A DNA stretch of 64,000 nt from Paracoccus sigandri (GCF_003709565.1 NZ_QNRC01000006.1:62001-126000), one strand, 5' to 3'. Positions 8,737 through 17,575 are shown, numbered from the stretch's first letter. Notes: generated from the letters alone by a model not told the origin. Translations and numbers: made by a program.

Positions 8737-10248
8737 ATGCTGCTGACCATCCGATCGCTGGACAAGCGCTTTCCCGGAACCCGCGCGCTGGACGGGGTCG
8801 ATTTCGACCTGCGCGCGGGCGAGGTCCATGCGCTGCTGGGCGAGAACGGCGCGGGCAAGTCCACGCTGATCAAGTGCCTGACCGGCGCCTATCGCCGCGA
8901 TGGCGGCGAGATCCGGCTGGAGGGCGCGGCGATCGACCCGCGCTCGACCGTCGAGGCGCAGGACCTGGGCATCGGCACCGTCTATCAGGAGGTGAACCTG
9001 CTGCCCAACCTGACCGTGGCGCAGAACCTGATGTTCGGGCGCGAGCCCCGGCGCTTCGGGCTGATCGACGCCCGCGCCATGCGATGGCAGGCCCGCGCGA
9101 TGCTGGCGGATTACGGGCTGGACCTGGACGTGGAGCGCGACCTGGGCAGCTATCCGGTCGCCATCCGGCAGATCGTCGCCATCGCCCGCGCGGTGGCGCT
9201 GTCGGGCAAGGTGCTGATCCTGGACGAGCCGACCGCCAGCCTGGACGCGCGCGAGGTCGGCATGGTCTTCGACGTGGTGCGCGGCTTGCGCGACCGCGGG
9301 CTGGGGATCGTCTTCGTGTCGCATTTCCTGGACCAGGTCTTCCAGCTGACCGACCGGATCACCGTCCTGCGCAACGGCCGCAAGGTCGTGACCGAGGAGA
9401 CGCGCGGCCTGGACCGGATGCGGCTGATCCGGCACATGCTGGGACGGGAACTGGAGGCCGAGACCGCGGACCGCGCCGCGCGGGATCGCGGCTCGCGCCC
9501 GGCGATGCTGGAATTCCGGGGTATGGGGCGTCCCGGCCTGATCGAGCCCTTCGACCTGGAGATCGCGCAGGGCGAGGTCGCGGGCCTTGCCGGGCTTCTG
9601 GGCTCGGGGCGGACCGAAAGCGCCGAATTGCTGTTCGGCCTGCGCGGTGCCCGGACGGGCGAGGCCCGCGACCAGTCGGGCCCGCTGCAGCTGCGCAGCC
9701 CGCGCGCGGCCATCGCGGCGGGCTTCGGCTTCGCGCCCGAGGATCGCAAGACCGACGGCATCGTCGCCGACCTGTCGGTGCGCGAGAACATCGCCCTTGG
9801 CCTTCAGGCGCGGCGCGGCTGGGCGCGGCCCATCGCGCGGGCGGAACGCAACCGGCTGGCCGACGACTATATCCGCCGCCTCGACATCCGCACCTCGGGC
9901 CGCGAGAAGCCGGTCGGAGAGCTGTCGGGCGGCAACCAGCAGAAGGTGGTGCTGGCGCGCTGGCTGGCGATGAACCCGCGCTTCCTGATCCTGGACGAGC
10001 CGACGCGCGGCATCGACGTGGGCGCCCATGCCGAGATCCTGCGCCTGATCCGCGAACTGACCGAGCAGGGCATGTCGCTGATGGTCATCTCCTCCGAGAT
10101 CGACGAGCTGATCGCGGTCTCGGACCGGGTGATCGTGCTGCGCGACCGCCGCCACGTGGCCCAGCTGGCGGGCGAGGAGATCACCGGCGACCGGATCATG
10201 CGCGCCATCGCCGCCACCGATGCCGCGGATAGCGGGGAGGCGGCGTGA
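8737..10248 (+). CDS. ytfR: Sugar ABC transporter ATP-binding protein (YtfR-like)
   Basis: A 503-residue tandem ATPase. Domain one has Walker A GENGAGKSTLIK (about 34-45), the Q-loop TVYQEVNLLPNLTV and Walker [13 protein letters not shown]; domain two has the usual degenerate Walker A GLLGSGRTE, an intact [15 protein letters not shown] signature and [15 protein letters not shown]. The ATG at 8737 is preceded by AAGAGGGG and gives the normal N-terminus (MLLTIRSLDKRFPG). An upstream TTG at 8677 would add 20 low-complexity residues and was not chosen. The stop overlaps the next ATG (TGATG). It drives the YtfT/YjfF-type permease pair. Confidence 0.9.
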   Translation: MLLTIRSLDKRFPGTRALDGVDFDLRAGEVHALLGENGAGKSTLIKCLTGAYRRDGGEIRLEGAAIDPRSTVEAQDLGIGTVYQEVNLLPNLTVAQNLMFGREPRRFGLIDARAMRWQARAMLADYGLDLDVERDLGSYPVAIRQIVAIARAVALSGKVLILDEPTASLDAREVGMVFDVVRGLRDRGLGIVFVSHFLDQVFQLTDRITVLRNGRKVVTEETRGLDRMRLIRHMLGRELEAETADRAARDRGSRPAMLEFRGMGRPGLIEPFDLEIAQGEVAGLAGLLGSGRTESAELLFGLRGARTGEARDQSGPLQLRSPRAAIAAGFGFAPEDRKTDGIVADLSVRENIALGLQARRGWARPIARAERNRLADDYIRRLDIRTSGREKPVGELSGGNQQKVVLARWLAMNPRFLILDEPTRGIDVGAHAEILRLIRELTEQGMSLMVISSEIDELIAVSDRVIVLRDRRHVAQLAGEEITGDRIMRAIAATDAADSGEAA

Positions 10249-11276
10249 TGGCCGCGACGCTGCGCCGCATCGCCCCGCAACTGGTCGCGCTGGCCGCGCT
10301 GGTGGCGCTGGTCACGGCCTTCTATCCGGCCTTCCTGGACATTTCCGTCAACAATGGCCGCCTTGTCGGCCCGATCATCGACGTGCTGAAACGCGCCGCC
10401 CCCGTGGCGCTGCTGGCGGTGGGCATGACGCTGGTCATCGCGACGCGCGGGATCGACCTGTCGGTCGGCACGATCATGGCGATCTGCGGCGCCGTCGCCG
10501 CCTCGGCCGTCGCCGCGGGCTGGGGGCCGGTCGCGGCGGTGACGCTGGCGCTGGGGGCGGGGGCGCTGGCCGGGCTGTGGAACGGGACGCTGGTGGCGGT
10601 GGTGGGCATCCAGCCCTTCGTCGCCACGCTGATCCTGATGACCATGGGCCGCGGCCTGGCGCAGCTGATCACCGAAGGCCGGATCCTGACCTTCACCGAT
10701 CCGGGCTTCGCGCGGATCGGCTCGGGCAGCTTCCTGGCTTTGCCGGTGCCGGCCTGGATCTGGTTGCTGACCGCGCTGCTGGTCGCGCTTCTGATGCGGC
10801 GCACGGCGCTTGGCCTGCTGATCGAGGCGATCGGCATCAACCGCCGCGCCAGCATGCTGGCCGGGGTCAATGCGACCGTGCTGCTGATCGCGGTCTATGT
10901 CGCCTCGGGGCTCTGCGCGTCGCTGGCGGGGCTGATCGTGACCGCCGACATCCGCGGCGCGGATGCCAACAACGCCGGATTGTGGCTGGAGCTGGACGCG
11001 ATCCTGGCGGTGGTGATCGGCGGCAACTCGCTTCTGGGCGGGCGGTTTTCCATCGCCGCCTCGGTGATCGGGGCGCTGATCATCCAGACCATCACCATCG
11101 GCATCCGGCTGGCGGGCTTCCCCTCGGAATACAACCTGATCATCAAGGCGGTGCTGGTGCTGATCATCCTGGTGCTGCAATCGCCCCGCATCGCGGCGGA
11201 ATGGCGGCTGTGGAAGGACAGCCGCCGCGCCGCGCGCGAGGCGGCGTTGAAGCCCGCGGAAAGGGCCGCAAAATGA
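10248..11276 (+). CDS. ytfT: Sugar ABC transporter permease (YtfT-like)
   Basis: A 342-residue multi-span permease with the CUT2 motifs VGMTLVIATRGIDLSVGTIM and VVIGGNSLLGGRFSIAASVIGA. The start ATG overlaps the ATPase stop by one base and its own stop overlaps the next permease start (ATGA), so the four transporter genes are tightly coupled. It forms a heterodimeric channel with the adjacent YjfF-like protein, as in E. coli ytfT/yjfF. A GTG one codon upstream (10245) is possible but overlaps the previous stop out of frame. Confidence 0.9.
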   Translation: MAATLRRIAPQLVALAALVALVTAFYPAFLDISVNNGRLVGPIIDVLKRAAPVALLAVGMTLVIATRGIDLSVGTIMAICGAVAASAVAAGWGPVAAVTLALGAGALAGLWNGTLVAVVGIQPFVATLILMTMGRGLAQLITEGRILTFTDPGFARIGSGSFLALPVPAWIWLLTALLVALLMRRTALGLLIEAIGINRRASMLAGVNATVLLIAVYVASGLCASLAGLIVTADIRGADANNAGLWLELDAILAVVIGGNSLLGGRFSIAASVIGALIIQTITIGIRLAGFPSEYNLIIKAVLVLIILVLQSPRIAAEWRLWKDSRRAAREAALKPAERAAK

Positions 11277-12247
11277 ACACCCGCGCCTTGCCCCTCTATG
11301 CCACCATCGCGATCTTCCTGCTGGCCTGGCTGGTCTTCTGGCTGCAGTTCCCGACCGTGCTGTCCACCCGCGTGATCGGCAACCTGCTGACCGACAACGC
11401 CTATCTGGGCATCGTCGCGGTCGGCATGACGCTGGTCATCCTGTCGGGCGGGATCGACCTGTCGGTGGGCGCGGTCATCGCCTTTTCGGGCGTCTTCATC
11501 GCGGTGATGCTGCGCGATACCGGGCTGCACCCGCTGGTGGTCTTCGCGATGCTGCTGGCGCTGACCACCGCCTTCGGCGCGGCGATGGGCTTCCTGATCG
11601 ACCGGCTGGCCATGCCCGCCTTCATCGTCACCCTGGCCGGGATGTTCCTGGCGCGCGGCGCGGCCTATATCCTGTCGATCGATTCCGTGCCGATCCAGCA
11701 TCCCTTCTATCAAAGCCTGCAATCGGCCTATTGGCTGATGCCGGGCCGGGGGCGGCTGACGCTGATCGGCGTGCTGATGGTGCTGACCTTCGTGCTGGGC
11801 ATGGTCATCGCGCACCGGACCCGCTTCGGCGCCAGCGTCTATGCGCTTGGCGGGGGCGAGGCGACCGCGCGGCTGATGGGCGTCCGGCAGGGGCGCACCA
11901 TCGTCATGGTCTATGCCTTTTCGGGCGCGATGGCCGGGCTGTCGGGCATCGTCTTCTCGATCTATACCGGCTCGGGCTATTCGCTGGCCACCGTCGGGAC
12001 CGAGCTGACCGCGATCGCGGCGGTGGTGATCGGTGGCACGCTGCTGACCGGCGGCTCGGGCTACATGTTCGGGACCTTCATCGGCGTGCTGACCATGGGG
12101 CTGATCCAGACCTACATCGTCTTCGACGGCAGCCTGTCCAGCTGGTGGACCAAGATCGTCATCGGTATCCTGCTGCTGGCCTTCATCCTGCTGCAGAAGG
12201 GAATCATGAAACTGTCCGACCTGCGCCTTGCGAGGCAGGCGCGATGA
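11273..12247 (+). CDS. yjfF: Sugar ABC transporter permease (YjfF-like)
   Basis: A 324-residue permease with VGMTLVILSGGIDLSVGAVI and IGGTLLTGGSGYMFGTFIGV, the partner of the preceding YtfT-like permease. The C-terminus ends in a short basic tail (KLSDLRLARQAR). The first ATG overlaps the upstream stop by four bases and the final codons overlap the lactonase start by four bases, so transporter and catabolic enzymes are co-transcribed. Carrying two different permeases, rather than a homodimer, is a feature of the YtfQRT-YjfF system. Confidence 0.9.
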   Translation: MNTRALPLYATIAIFLLAWLVFWLQFPTVLSTRVIGNLLTDNAYLGIVAVGMTLVILSGGIDLSVGAVIAFSGVFIAVMLRDTGLHPLVVFAMLLALTTAFGAAMGFLIDRLAMPAFIVTLAGMFLARGAAYILSIDSVPIQHPFYQSLQSAYWLMPGRGRLTLIGVLMVLTFVLGMVIAHRTRFGASVYALGGGEATARLMGVRQGRTIVMVYAFSGAMAGLSGIVFSIYTGSGYSLATVGTELTAIAAVVIGGTLLTGGSGYMFGTFIGVLTMGLIQTYIVFDGSLSSWWTKIVIGILLLAFILLQKGIMKLSDLRLARQAR

Positions 12248-13092
12248 GCTGCCTGATCCATGACGACCGCCCCTGCGAGCTGGGCGAGGGCGCGCTGTGG
12301 CACCCGCAGCGGCGGCAGTTCTTCTGGTTCGACATCCTGGGCCGCCGGCTTTTGTCGCGCGACGGCTCGGGCGCGCGGGAATGGCGCTTCGACCGGATCG
12401 CCTCGGCCGCGGGCTGGATCGACCGGGACCGGCTGCTGGTCGCGACCGAGACCGGGCTGGCGATCCTGTCGCTGGAAACCGGCGGGCTGCGCGACCTGGT
12501 CACGGTCGAGGCCGGGCAGCCGGGCACCCGATCGAATGACGGGCGGGCGGACCGGCAGGGCGGGTTCTGGTTCGGCACGATGGGCAAGGCGGCCCAGGCC
12601 GGCGCGGGCGCGATCTATCGCTTTTACCGGGGGCAGCTGCGGCGGCTTTTCGACGGGATCTCGATCCCCAATTCGATCTGCTTCTCGGCCGATGGGGGGA
12701 TGGCCTATTTCTCGGACACGGCGCGCGGCATCGTCTGGCGGCAGGCGCTGGACGGCGACGGCTGGCCCGAGGGCGCGCGGCAGGTCCATCTGAACCTGGG
12801 GCCCGACGGGTTCAGCCCGGACGGCGCGGTCATCGACGCGGATGGCGGCCTCTGCTGCGCGATCTGGGGCGAGGGCGCGGTGATGCGCTTCGATGCCGGG
12901 GGGCGGCCGACCCACCGTTTCGCGGTGCCGGGGCGCCATGCCTCTTGCCCGGCCTTCGGGGGCGAGGGCTTCAGGCAGATGCTGGTGACGACCGCGCGCG
13001 AGGGGATCGCGCGGCCCGACCGCCACCAGGGGCTGACCTATCTGCTGGAGCCCGGCCTGGCCGGGCTGGCCGAGCCGAGGGTGATCCTGTGA
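12244..13092 (+). CDS. araB: SMP-30/regucalcin-family aldonolactonase
   Basis: A 282-residue six-bladed propeller hydrolase that opens L-arabino-1,4-lactone (and probably D-galactonolactone) to the aldonate. Expected metal ligands are visible: Glu in LGEGALWHP (about 15), Asn in TRSNDGRADRQGGFWFGT (about 98), Asn in SIPNSICFSADGG (about 139) and Asp in DGFSPDGAVIDADGG (about 190). The family signature GRADRQGGFWFGTM is intact. It is encoded between the transporter and the mutarotase with overlapping ends on both sides. This supplies the lactonase step missing from the first gene block, so the pathway genes are split around the second transporter. Confidence 0.83.
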   Translation: MSCLIHDDRPCELGEGALWHPQRRQFFWFDILGRRLLSRDGSGAREWRFDRIASAAGWIDRDRLLVATETGLAILSLETGGLRDLVTVEAGQPGTRSNDGRADRQGGFWFGTMGKAAQAGAGAIYRFYRGQLRRLFDGISIPNSICFSADGGMAYFSDTARGIVWRQALDGDGWPEGARQVHLNLGPDGFSPDGAVIDADGGLCCAIWGEGAVMRFDAGGRPTHRFAVPGRHASCPAFGGEGFRQMLVTTAREGIARPDRHQGLTYLLEPGLAGLAEPRVIL

Positions 13093-14069
13093 GCGCGGGC
13101 GCGACCCTGACCCTGCCCGACGGGCGCGCGGTGCGGCAGGTCGCGCTGCGCGGCGGCGGGCTGTCGGCGAAGGTGCTGACGCTTGGCGCCATCCTTCAGG
13201 ACCTGCGGCTGGAGGGGGTCGATCATCCGCTGGTGCTGGGCTGCCCCAAGGTCGCGGATTACCTGGGGCCGGGGCGCTATCTGGGCGCGGTCGTCGGGCG
13301 CTATGCCAACCGGATCGCGGGCGCGCGCTTCGGCCTGGAGGGCAGGGTGTTCCGCACCGATCCAAACTTCCTTGGCCGGCACACGCTGCATGGCGGCGCG
13401 GACGGCGTGGACATCCATATCTGGCGGATCGAGGAGCTGGCGCCGGACCATGTCGCGATGCGCCTCGATCTGCCCGACGGCCATATGGGCTTTCCCGGCA
13501 ACCTGCGGATCGGCGTGACGATCGCGCTGCGGGACGGCGCGCTTTCGCTGGATTTCGCGGCCGAAACCGATGCGCCCACGCCCTGCAGCCTGGCCCATCA
13601 CGGCTATTTCGACCTCGACGGGACGGGCGATGTCCGCGACCACCGCCTGCGCATCGCGGCCGCCCATTACCTGCCCGTCGATGCCGAGCTGATCCCCTTG
13701 CCCGGCACCGCGCCGGTCGCGGGCACGCGCTTCGATTTCCGCGCGCCGCGCCGGATCGGCCCGGGCGGCCATGACCACAATTTCTGCCTGTCGGACGGCC
13801 CGGTCGCCGCGCGGGTCGTGGCGGAACTGACCGGCCTCTCGGGCCTGTCGATGCAGGTCGAGACCGACGCGCCGGGGCTGCAGCTCTACGATGGCGGCCA
13901 TTTCGACGGCGTGCCGGGGCTGGAGGGGCGCCTTTACGGCCCCCATGCCGGGCTGGCGCTGGAGACCCAGCACTGGCCCGATGCGCCGAACCGGCCGGAT
14001 TTCCCCGATGCGATCCTGCGCCCCGGCGGCATCTATCGCCACCACGTCGCCTACAGGTTCCGGCGATGA
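13089..14069 (+). CDS. galM: Aldose 1-epimerase (mutarotase)
   Basis: A 326-residue galactose mutarotase-like enzyme that interconverts alpha and beta anomers so that the C1 dehydrogenase gets its preferred form. Seen motifs are VVGRYANRIAGARF, NFLGRHTLHGG (first His), CSLAHHGYFDL (catalytic His region) and GLALETQHWPDAPN with the catalytic Glu. The start is a GTG that overlaps the previous TGA (GTGA); no nearer ATG keeps the N-terminal beta-strand. The stop overlaps the next ATG by four bases. It also fits a furanose transporter, which would deliver a form needing re-equilibration. Confidence 0.88.
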   Translation: MSAGATLTLPDGRAVRQVALRGGGLSAKVLTLGAILQDLRLEGVDHPLVLGCPKVADYLGPGRYLGAVVGRYANRIAGARFGLEGRVFRTDPNFLGRHTLHGGADGVDIHIWRIEELAPDHVAMRLDLPDGHMGFPGNLRIGVTIALRDGALSLDFAAETDAPTPCSLAHHGYFDLDGTGDVRDHRLRIAAAHYLPVDAELIPLPGTAPVAGTRFDFRAPRRIGPGGHDHNFCLSDGPVAARVVAELTGLSGLSMQVETDAPGLQLYDGGHFDGVPGLEGRLYGPHAGLALETQHWPDAPNRPDFPDAILRPGGIYRHHVAYRFRR

Positions 14070-14965
14070 GCGCGGCGCTGATCGGCATCGACTGGGGCAC
14101 CAGCTCGTTCCGGGCATGGCGCATGGACCGGGACGGGGCGGTGATCGACTCCGTTGCCGAGGGGCCGGGCATCCTTGCCGCCGCCGCGCGGCCCGGCGGG
14201 TTCGAGGCCGCGCTGCAGGAGGTCCTCGGGCCGTGGCTCGGCAGCGCGCCGATCATCGCCTCGGGCATGGTCACCAGCCGCAACGGCTGGGCCGAGACGC
14301 CCTATCTGCCCCTGCCGCTGGACGCCGCGGCGCTGGCCGGGGCGCTTCATCCGCATCGCTGCGGGCTGGGCGTGGTCCATCTGGTGACCGGGGCCGTCAG
14401 CGATCCCGACGGCCCCGCCCCGGACGTCATGCGCGGCGAGGAAACCGAGATCGTCGGCCATCTGGCGGACGGGGCCGGCGAGGGGCTGTTCGTGCTGCCC
14501 GGCACCCACAGCAAATGGGCCCGCGCCGAGGCCGGGCGGCTGGTCGGGTTCCGCACCGCGATGACCGGAGAGCTGTTCCAGCTGCTGCGCGACGGCTCGA
14601 TCCTGGGGCGCCCGGCCCGGCCCGGCCCGTTCAGCGCCGAAGGTTTCGCGCGCGGGCTGGAGGCGGGGCGGGCGGGGGGATCGCTGGCCGGCCGGCTGTT
14701 CTCGGCGCGGGTGCTGCCGCTGCTGGACCGGATGGCCGGGAACCAGGTGGCGGACTATCTGTCGGGGCTGCTGATCGGCGACGAGATCGCGCAGGGCCTG
14801 GCCGGACATGCGGGCGGTGCGCCGGTCATCATCGGGCGGGGCGACCTGGCCGAACGCTATCGCCTGGCCTTCGCCGCCTTCGGCCAAGAGGCGCAGGTCG
14901 CCGCGCCCGGCATGGCGCGGCGCGGCCTGTGGGAAATCGCAAGACGCGCGGGGATCATCGCATGA
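14066..14965 (+). CDS. dgoK: 2-dehydro-3-deoxygalactonokinase
   Basis: A 299-residue kinase that phosphorylates 2-keto-3-deoxygalactonate at C6 in the De Ley-Doudoroff galactose pathway. The phosphate-binding motif GIDWGTSSFRAWRMD is at residues 7-21, with IASGMVTSRNGWAETPY and FVLPGTHSKWARAE as further family landmarks. Length matches DgoK. It overlaps galM and dgoA by four bases on either side. No dedicated galactonate dehydratase (DgoD) is seen in the window, so the IlvD-family enzyme at 3466 or a gene elsewhere must provide galactonate dehydration. Confidence 0.9.
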   Translation: MSAALIGIDWGTSSFRAWRMDRDGAVIDSVAEGPGILAAAARPGGFEAALQEVLGPWLGSAPIIASGMVTSRNGWAETPYLPLPLDAAALAGALHPHRCGLGVVHLVTGAVSDPDGPAPDVMRGEETEIVGHLADGAGEGLFVLPGTHSKWARAEAGRLVGFRTAMTGELFQLLRDGSILGRPARPGPFSAEGFARGLEAGRAGGSLAGRLFSARVLPLLDRMAGNQVADYLSGLLIGDEIAQGLAGHAGGAPVIIGRGDLAERYRLAFAAFGQEAQVAAPGMARRGLWEIARRAGIIA

Positions 14966-15585
14966 CCGACTGGACCAGGGCCTTCACCACCTGCCCGCTG
15001 ATCGCCATCCTGCGGGGCCTGCCCGCAACGGATGCCGAGGATACCGCGCTGGCCCTGACCGGGGCCGGATTCACCATCATCGAGGTGCCGCTGAATTCGC
15101 CCGACCCGCTGGACAGCATCGGCCGGATCGCGGCCCGCGCGCCCGATGCGCTGGTCGGGGCGGGCACGGTGCTGACCCCCGCGCAGGTCCGCGACGTCGC
15201 CGCGGCGGGCGGGCGGCTGATCATCGCGCCGAATTTCGACCCCCGCGTCGCGGCCGAGGCCGCGCGCCTGTCGCTGTCCTATTGCCCCGGCATCGCCACC
15301 GTCTCGGAAGCCTTCGCGGCGCTGGAGGCCGGGGCGGCGGCGCTGAAGCTGTTCCCGGCCGAGATGATCCCGCCGGCGGCCCTGGGCGCGATGCGCGCGG
15401 TGCTGCCGCGCGCGACCAGGCTGCTGCCGGTGGGCGGCATCACCCCCGGCAGCGTCCCGGCCTATCGCGAGGCGGGCGCGGACGGCTTCGGCCTCGGCTC
15501 GGCGCTCTACCGGCCCGGCCAGGCGCCCGGCGTGACGGGGGAAAGGGCGGCCGCCTTCCTGGCGGCCTGGCGCGGCGCGGCCTGA
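14962..15585 (+). CDS. dgoA: 2-dehydro-3-deoxy-6-phosphogalactonate aldolase
   Basis: A 207-residue class I aldolase of the KDPG/KDPGal family that splits the phosphorylated intermediate into pyruvate and glyceraldehyde-3-phosphate. Motifs are CPLIAILRGL (Arg contact), IIEVPLNSPD (catalytic Glu), VGAGTVLTP, IIAPNFDP and ALKLFPAEM with the Schiff-base Lys near residue 127. Wording such as EVPLNSPDPLDSI favours DgoA over Eda (which has EVTLRT). It is the last gene of the sugar operon and is followed by 162 nt without a gene. Confidence 0.9.
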   Translation: MTDWTRAFTTCPLIAILRGLPATDAEDTALALTGAGFTIIEVPLNSPDPLDSIGRIAARAPDALVGAGTVLTPAQVRDVAAAGGRLIIAPNFDPRVAAEAARLSLSYCPGIATVSEAFAALEAGAAALKLFPAEMIPPAALGAMRAVLPRATRLLPVGGITPGSVPAYREAGADGFGLGSALYRPGQAPGVTGERAAAFLAAWRGAA

Positions 15586-15747
15586 CCCTCCGATCCCCCG
15601 GCCCGCGCCGGATCCCCGTCCCGATCTCGTCGCACGGCCAAGGCCTTGGGCTTCATTCACGACCGTTTCACGCCGCCGGCGGTATCGATGGGGGCGGGAT
15701 CTGATCCCGTTTGCGCAGGCAACGCTCGGAAGCGAAAGGAGCTCGAG
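15586..15747 (+). other. Intergenic spacer between dgoA and the RTX gene
   Basis: This stretch separates the sugar operon from the RTX gene. It begins with a GC-rich run containing a short inverted repeat (CCGGCCCGCGCCGG), which could be a weak terminator but has no T-run. It ends with GCGAAAGGAGCTCGAG, a good ribosome site for the RTX gene. No convincing promoter or gene was seen. Confidence 0.4.
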
Positions 15748-17511
15748 ATGCCTATTGGAACCAATTTCAACGACACGCTCATCGGGGACAACACCGCCGA
15801 ACTGTTCTTCGGCCTTGGCGGCAACGACCTGATCCTTGGCAATGGCGGCAACGACACCATCTATGGCGGCACCGGAAACGACACGGTCGATGGCGGCAGC
15901 GGCAACGACCTGATCTATGGCGAGGCCGGCAATGACAGCCTGGTCGGCGGTGGCGGTACCGACACCATCTATGGCGGCGAAGGCAATGACACGATCCGCT
16001 CCAGCGGGGCGGGTTTCTATGACGGCGGCAATGGCAACGACTATGTCTATGCCGGGCTGGGCGTTGCGGAAACGCTGCGCGGCGGCGCCGGGGTCGACTG
16101 GCTGAACACCACCAATTGGAATTCCGCCTATGTCATCAACCTGGCCACCGGCCTGACCAACTTTGCCGGCGAAAGCTTCACCCAGTTCGAGAACCTGGTC
16201 ACCGGCAACGGCAATGACAGCCTGACCGGCACGGCCGATGCCAACACCATCTACAGCGGCGGCGGCGACGATACCGTGCGCGGCGAGGCCGGCAACGACT
16301 ATATCTCGGCCGGCGGCGGCAATGACCTGCTCTATGGCGGCAGCGGCAACGACACGGTCCTGGGAGGCGACGGCAACGACCGGCTCTATGGCGAGGCCGG
16401 CAACGACTATCTCTATGGCGATGCCGGAAACGACACGATCGATGGCGGCAGCGGCAACGACTATCTCTCGGGCGGCAGCGGCAATGACAGCCTGACCGGC
16501 GGCGGCGGCACCGACACCATCTATGGCGGCGAGGGCAATGACACGATCCGCTCCAGCGGGGCGGGGGTCTATGACGGCCAGGCGGGCGACGACCATGTCT
16601 ATGCGGGCCTGGGCGTCGCGGAAACGCTGCGCGGCGGCGCCGGCGTCGACTGGCTGGACACGACCACCTATGGCGGCAACTACCAGGTCGACCTGGCCAG
16701 CGGGCTGACGAATTACGCGGGCGAGAGCTTCGTCCAGTTCGACCATCTGCAATCGGGCCAGGGCCACGACACCCTGTTCGGGACCGCCGGGGACAACCAG
16801 ATCCGCGGCGGCGGGGGTGCGGACCGGATCCACGGCCGCGCCGGGCATGACCTGCTGAACGGCCAGGCCGGCCATGACACGCTGAACGGCAACAACGGCA
16901 ACGACACTTTGCTTGGCCAGGCCGGCAACGATGTCCTGAACGGCGGCGCCGGGCAGGACGTGCTGCGCGGCGGCGCGGGCAGCGACATCCTGTCCGGGCA
17001 GCAGGGGCATGACCAGCTGTTCGGCGAGGCGGGACCCGACCAGCTGCTGGGCGGGGCCGGCAACGACACGCTGAACGGCGGTGCCGGTCACGACACGCTG
17101 AATGGCGGCGCGGGCAATGACCTGCTGATCGGCGGGGCCGGCAACGACCTGCTGATCGGGGGCGGAGGAGAGGACACGTTCCGCTTCGTCAGCATCTCGG
17201 ATTCGCCCAGTGGCGGCAATCACGACACGATCAGCGGCTTCCAGGGTGCCGGCAACCGGCCCGCCGCCGCGATCGAGGACCTGATCGACCTGTCCCAGAT
17301 CGACGCGAACACGCTGGTGGGCGGCAACCAGGCCTTCACCTTCAACGGCACCACGCCGGGCGGGGTGGGCACGATCTGGCTGCAGAATGTCGGCAATGCG
17401 ACCTGGCTGCACCTGAATGTCGACAATGACGCCGCGCCCGAGATGACGATCCGCATCCTGGACGGCGCCACCACGGCCGGCGACTATTGGGCGGGCGATT
17501 TCATCCTGTGA
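15748..17511 (+). CDS. Orphan RTX (hemolysin-type calcium-binding) protein
   Basis: A 587-residue protein made almost wholly of glycine/aspartate-rich RTX nonapeptides (GGxGNDxLx), for example DLILGNGGNDTIYGG and NDYLYGDAGNDTIDGG. Such repeats bind calcium and fold after export by a type I secretion system. There is no N-terminal signal peptide and no protease, lipase or adhesion domain before the repeats. The last 110 residues (EDTFRFVSISDSPSGG to GDYWAGDFIL) resemble the serralysin-type C-terminal secretion domain. Two imperfect copies of a roughly 110-residue non-RTX-containing segment (YAGLGVAETLRGGAGVDW, then a beta-rich stretch) interrupt the repeats 184 residues apart. ATG 15748 follows AAGGAG by 7 nt. 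No T1SS genes are adjacent. Role unknown; a secreted structural or surface protein is plausible. Confidence 0.88.
   Translation: MPIGTNFNDTLIGDNTAELFFGLGGNDLILGNGGNDTIYGGTGNDTVDGGSGNDLIYGEAGNDSLVGGGGTDTIYGGEGNDTIRSSGAGFYDGGNGNDYVYAGLGVAETLRGGAGVDWLNTTNWNSAYVINLATGLTNFAGESFTQFENLVTGNGNDSLTGTADANTIYSGGGDDTVRGEAGNDYISAGGGNDLLYGGSGNDTVLGGDGNDRLYGEAGNDYLYGDAGNDTIDGGSGNDYLSGGSGNDSLTGGGGTDTIYGGEGNDTIRSSGAGVYDGQAGDDHVYAGLGVAETLRGGAGVDWLDTTTYGGNYQVDLASGLTNYAGESFVQFDHLQSGQGHDTLFGTAGDNQIRGGGGADRIHGRAGHDLLNGQAGHDTLNGNNGNDTLLGQAGNDVLNGGAGQDVLRGGAGSDILSGQQGHDQLFGEAGPDQLLGGAGNDTLNGGAGHDTLNGGAGNDLLIGGAGNDLLIGGGGEDTFRFVSISDSPSGGNHDTISGFQGAGNRPAAAIEDLIDLSQIDANTLVGGNQAFTFNGTTPGGVGTIWLQNVGNATWLHLNVDNDAAPEMTIRILDGATTAGDYWAGDFIL
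15928..16256 (+). repeat. Internal duplication in the RTX gene, copy 1
   Basis: This block matches bases 16480-16808 at a constant offset of 552 nt (184 codons). Both begin at GNDSL(V/T)GGGGTDTIYGG and pass through DTIRSSGAG, YAGLGVAETLRGGAGVDWL and NYAGESF/NFAGESF. The first half is nearly identical at the DNA level and the second half has diverged. Confidence 0.75.
16480..16808 (+). repeat. Internal duplication in the RTX gene, copy 2
   Basis: Second copy of the block starting at 15928. Between the copies lie further RTX nonapeptides, so the duplicated unit is probably the whole 552-nt segment, with the RTX linker drifting faster. Confidence 0.75.
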
Positions 17512-17522
17512 GGGCGCGCCCG

Positions 17523-17554
17523 GCCCCTCTCTGCCCGGCGTGGCGGGGAGGGGC
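17523..17554. terminator. Possible hairpin between convergent genes
   Basis: GCCCCTC (17523-17529) can pair with GAGGGGC (17548-17554), with an inner CCC/GGG extension. It lies between the RTX stop on the plus strand and the GntR stop on the minus strand. There is no T-run on either side, so intrinsic termination is only a possibility. Confidence 0.35.
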
Positions 17555-17575
17555 TGTCGCGGTCGCCCCCGGCGT

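Noticed and set aside
14857..17412. Long minus-strand frame (851 codons) with regular VxxVxAxxxxQ-like repeats
   Set aside because: It is the antisense shadow of the RTX repeats; the periodic pattern is imposed by the plus-strand nonapeptides, and it lacks a plausible start or family.
15748..17511. RTX DNA repeats considered as CRISPR or a satellite
   Set aside because: Units are coding GGxGNDxLx nonapeptides without unique spacers of constant length.
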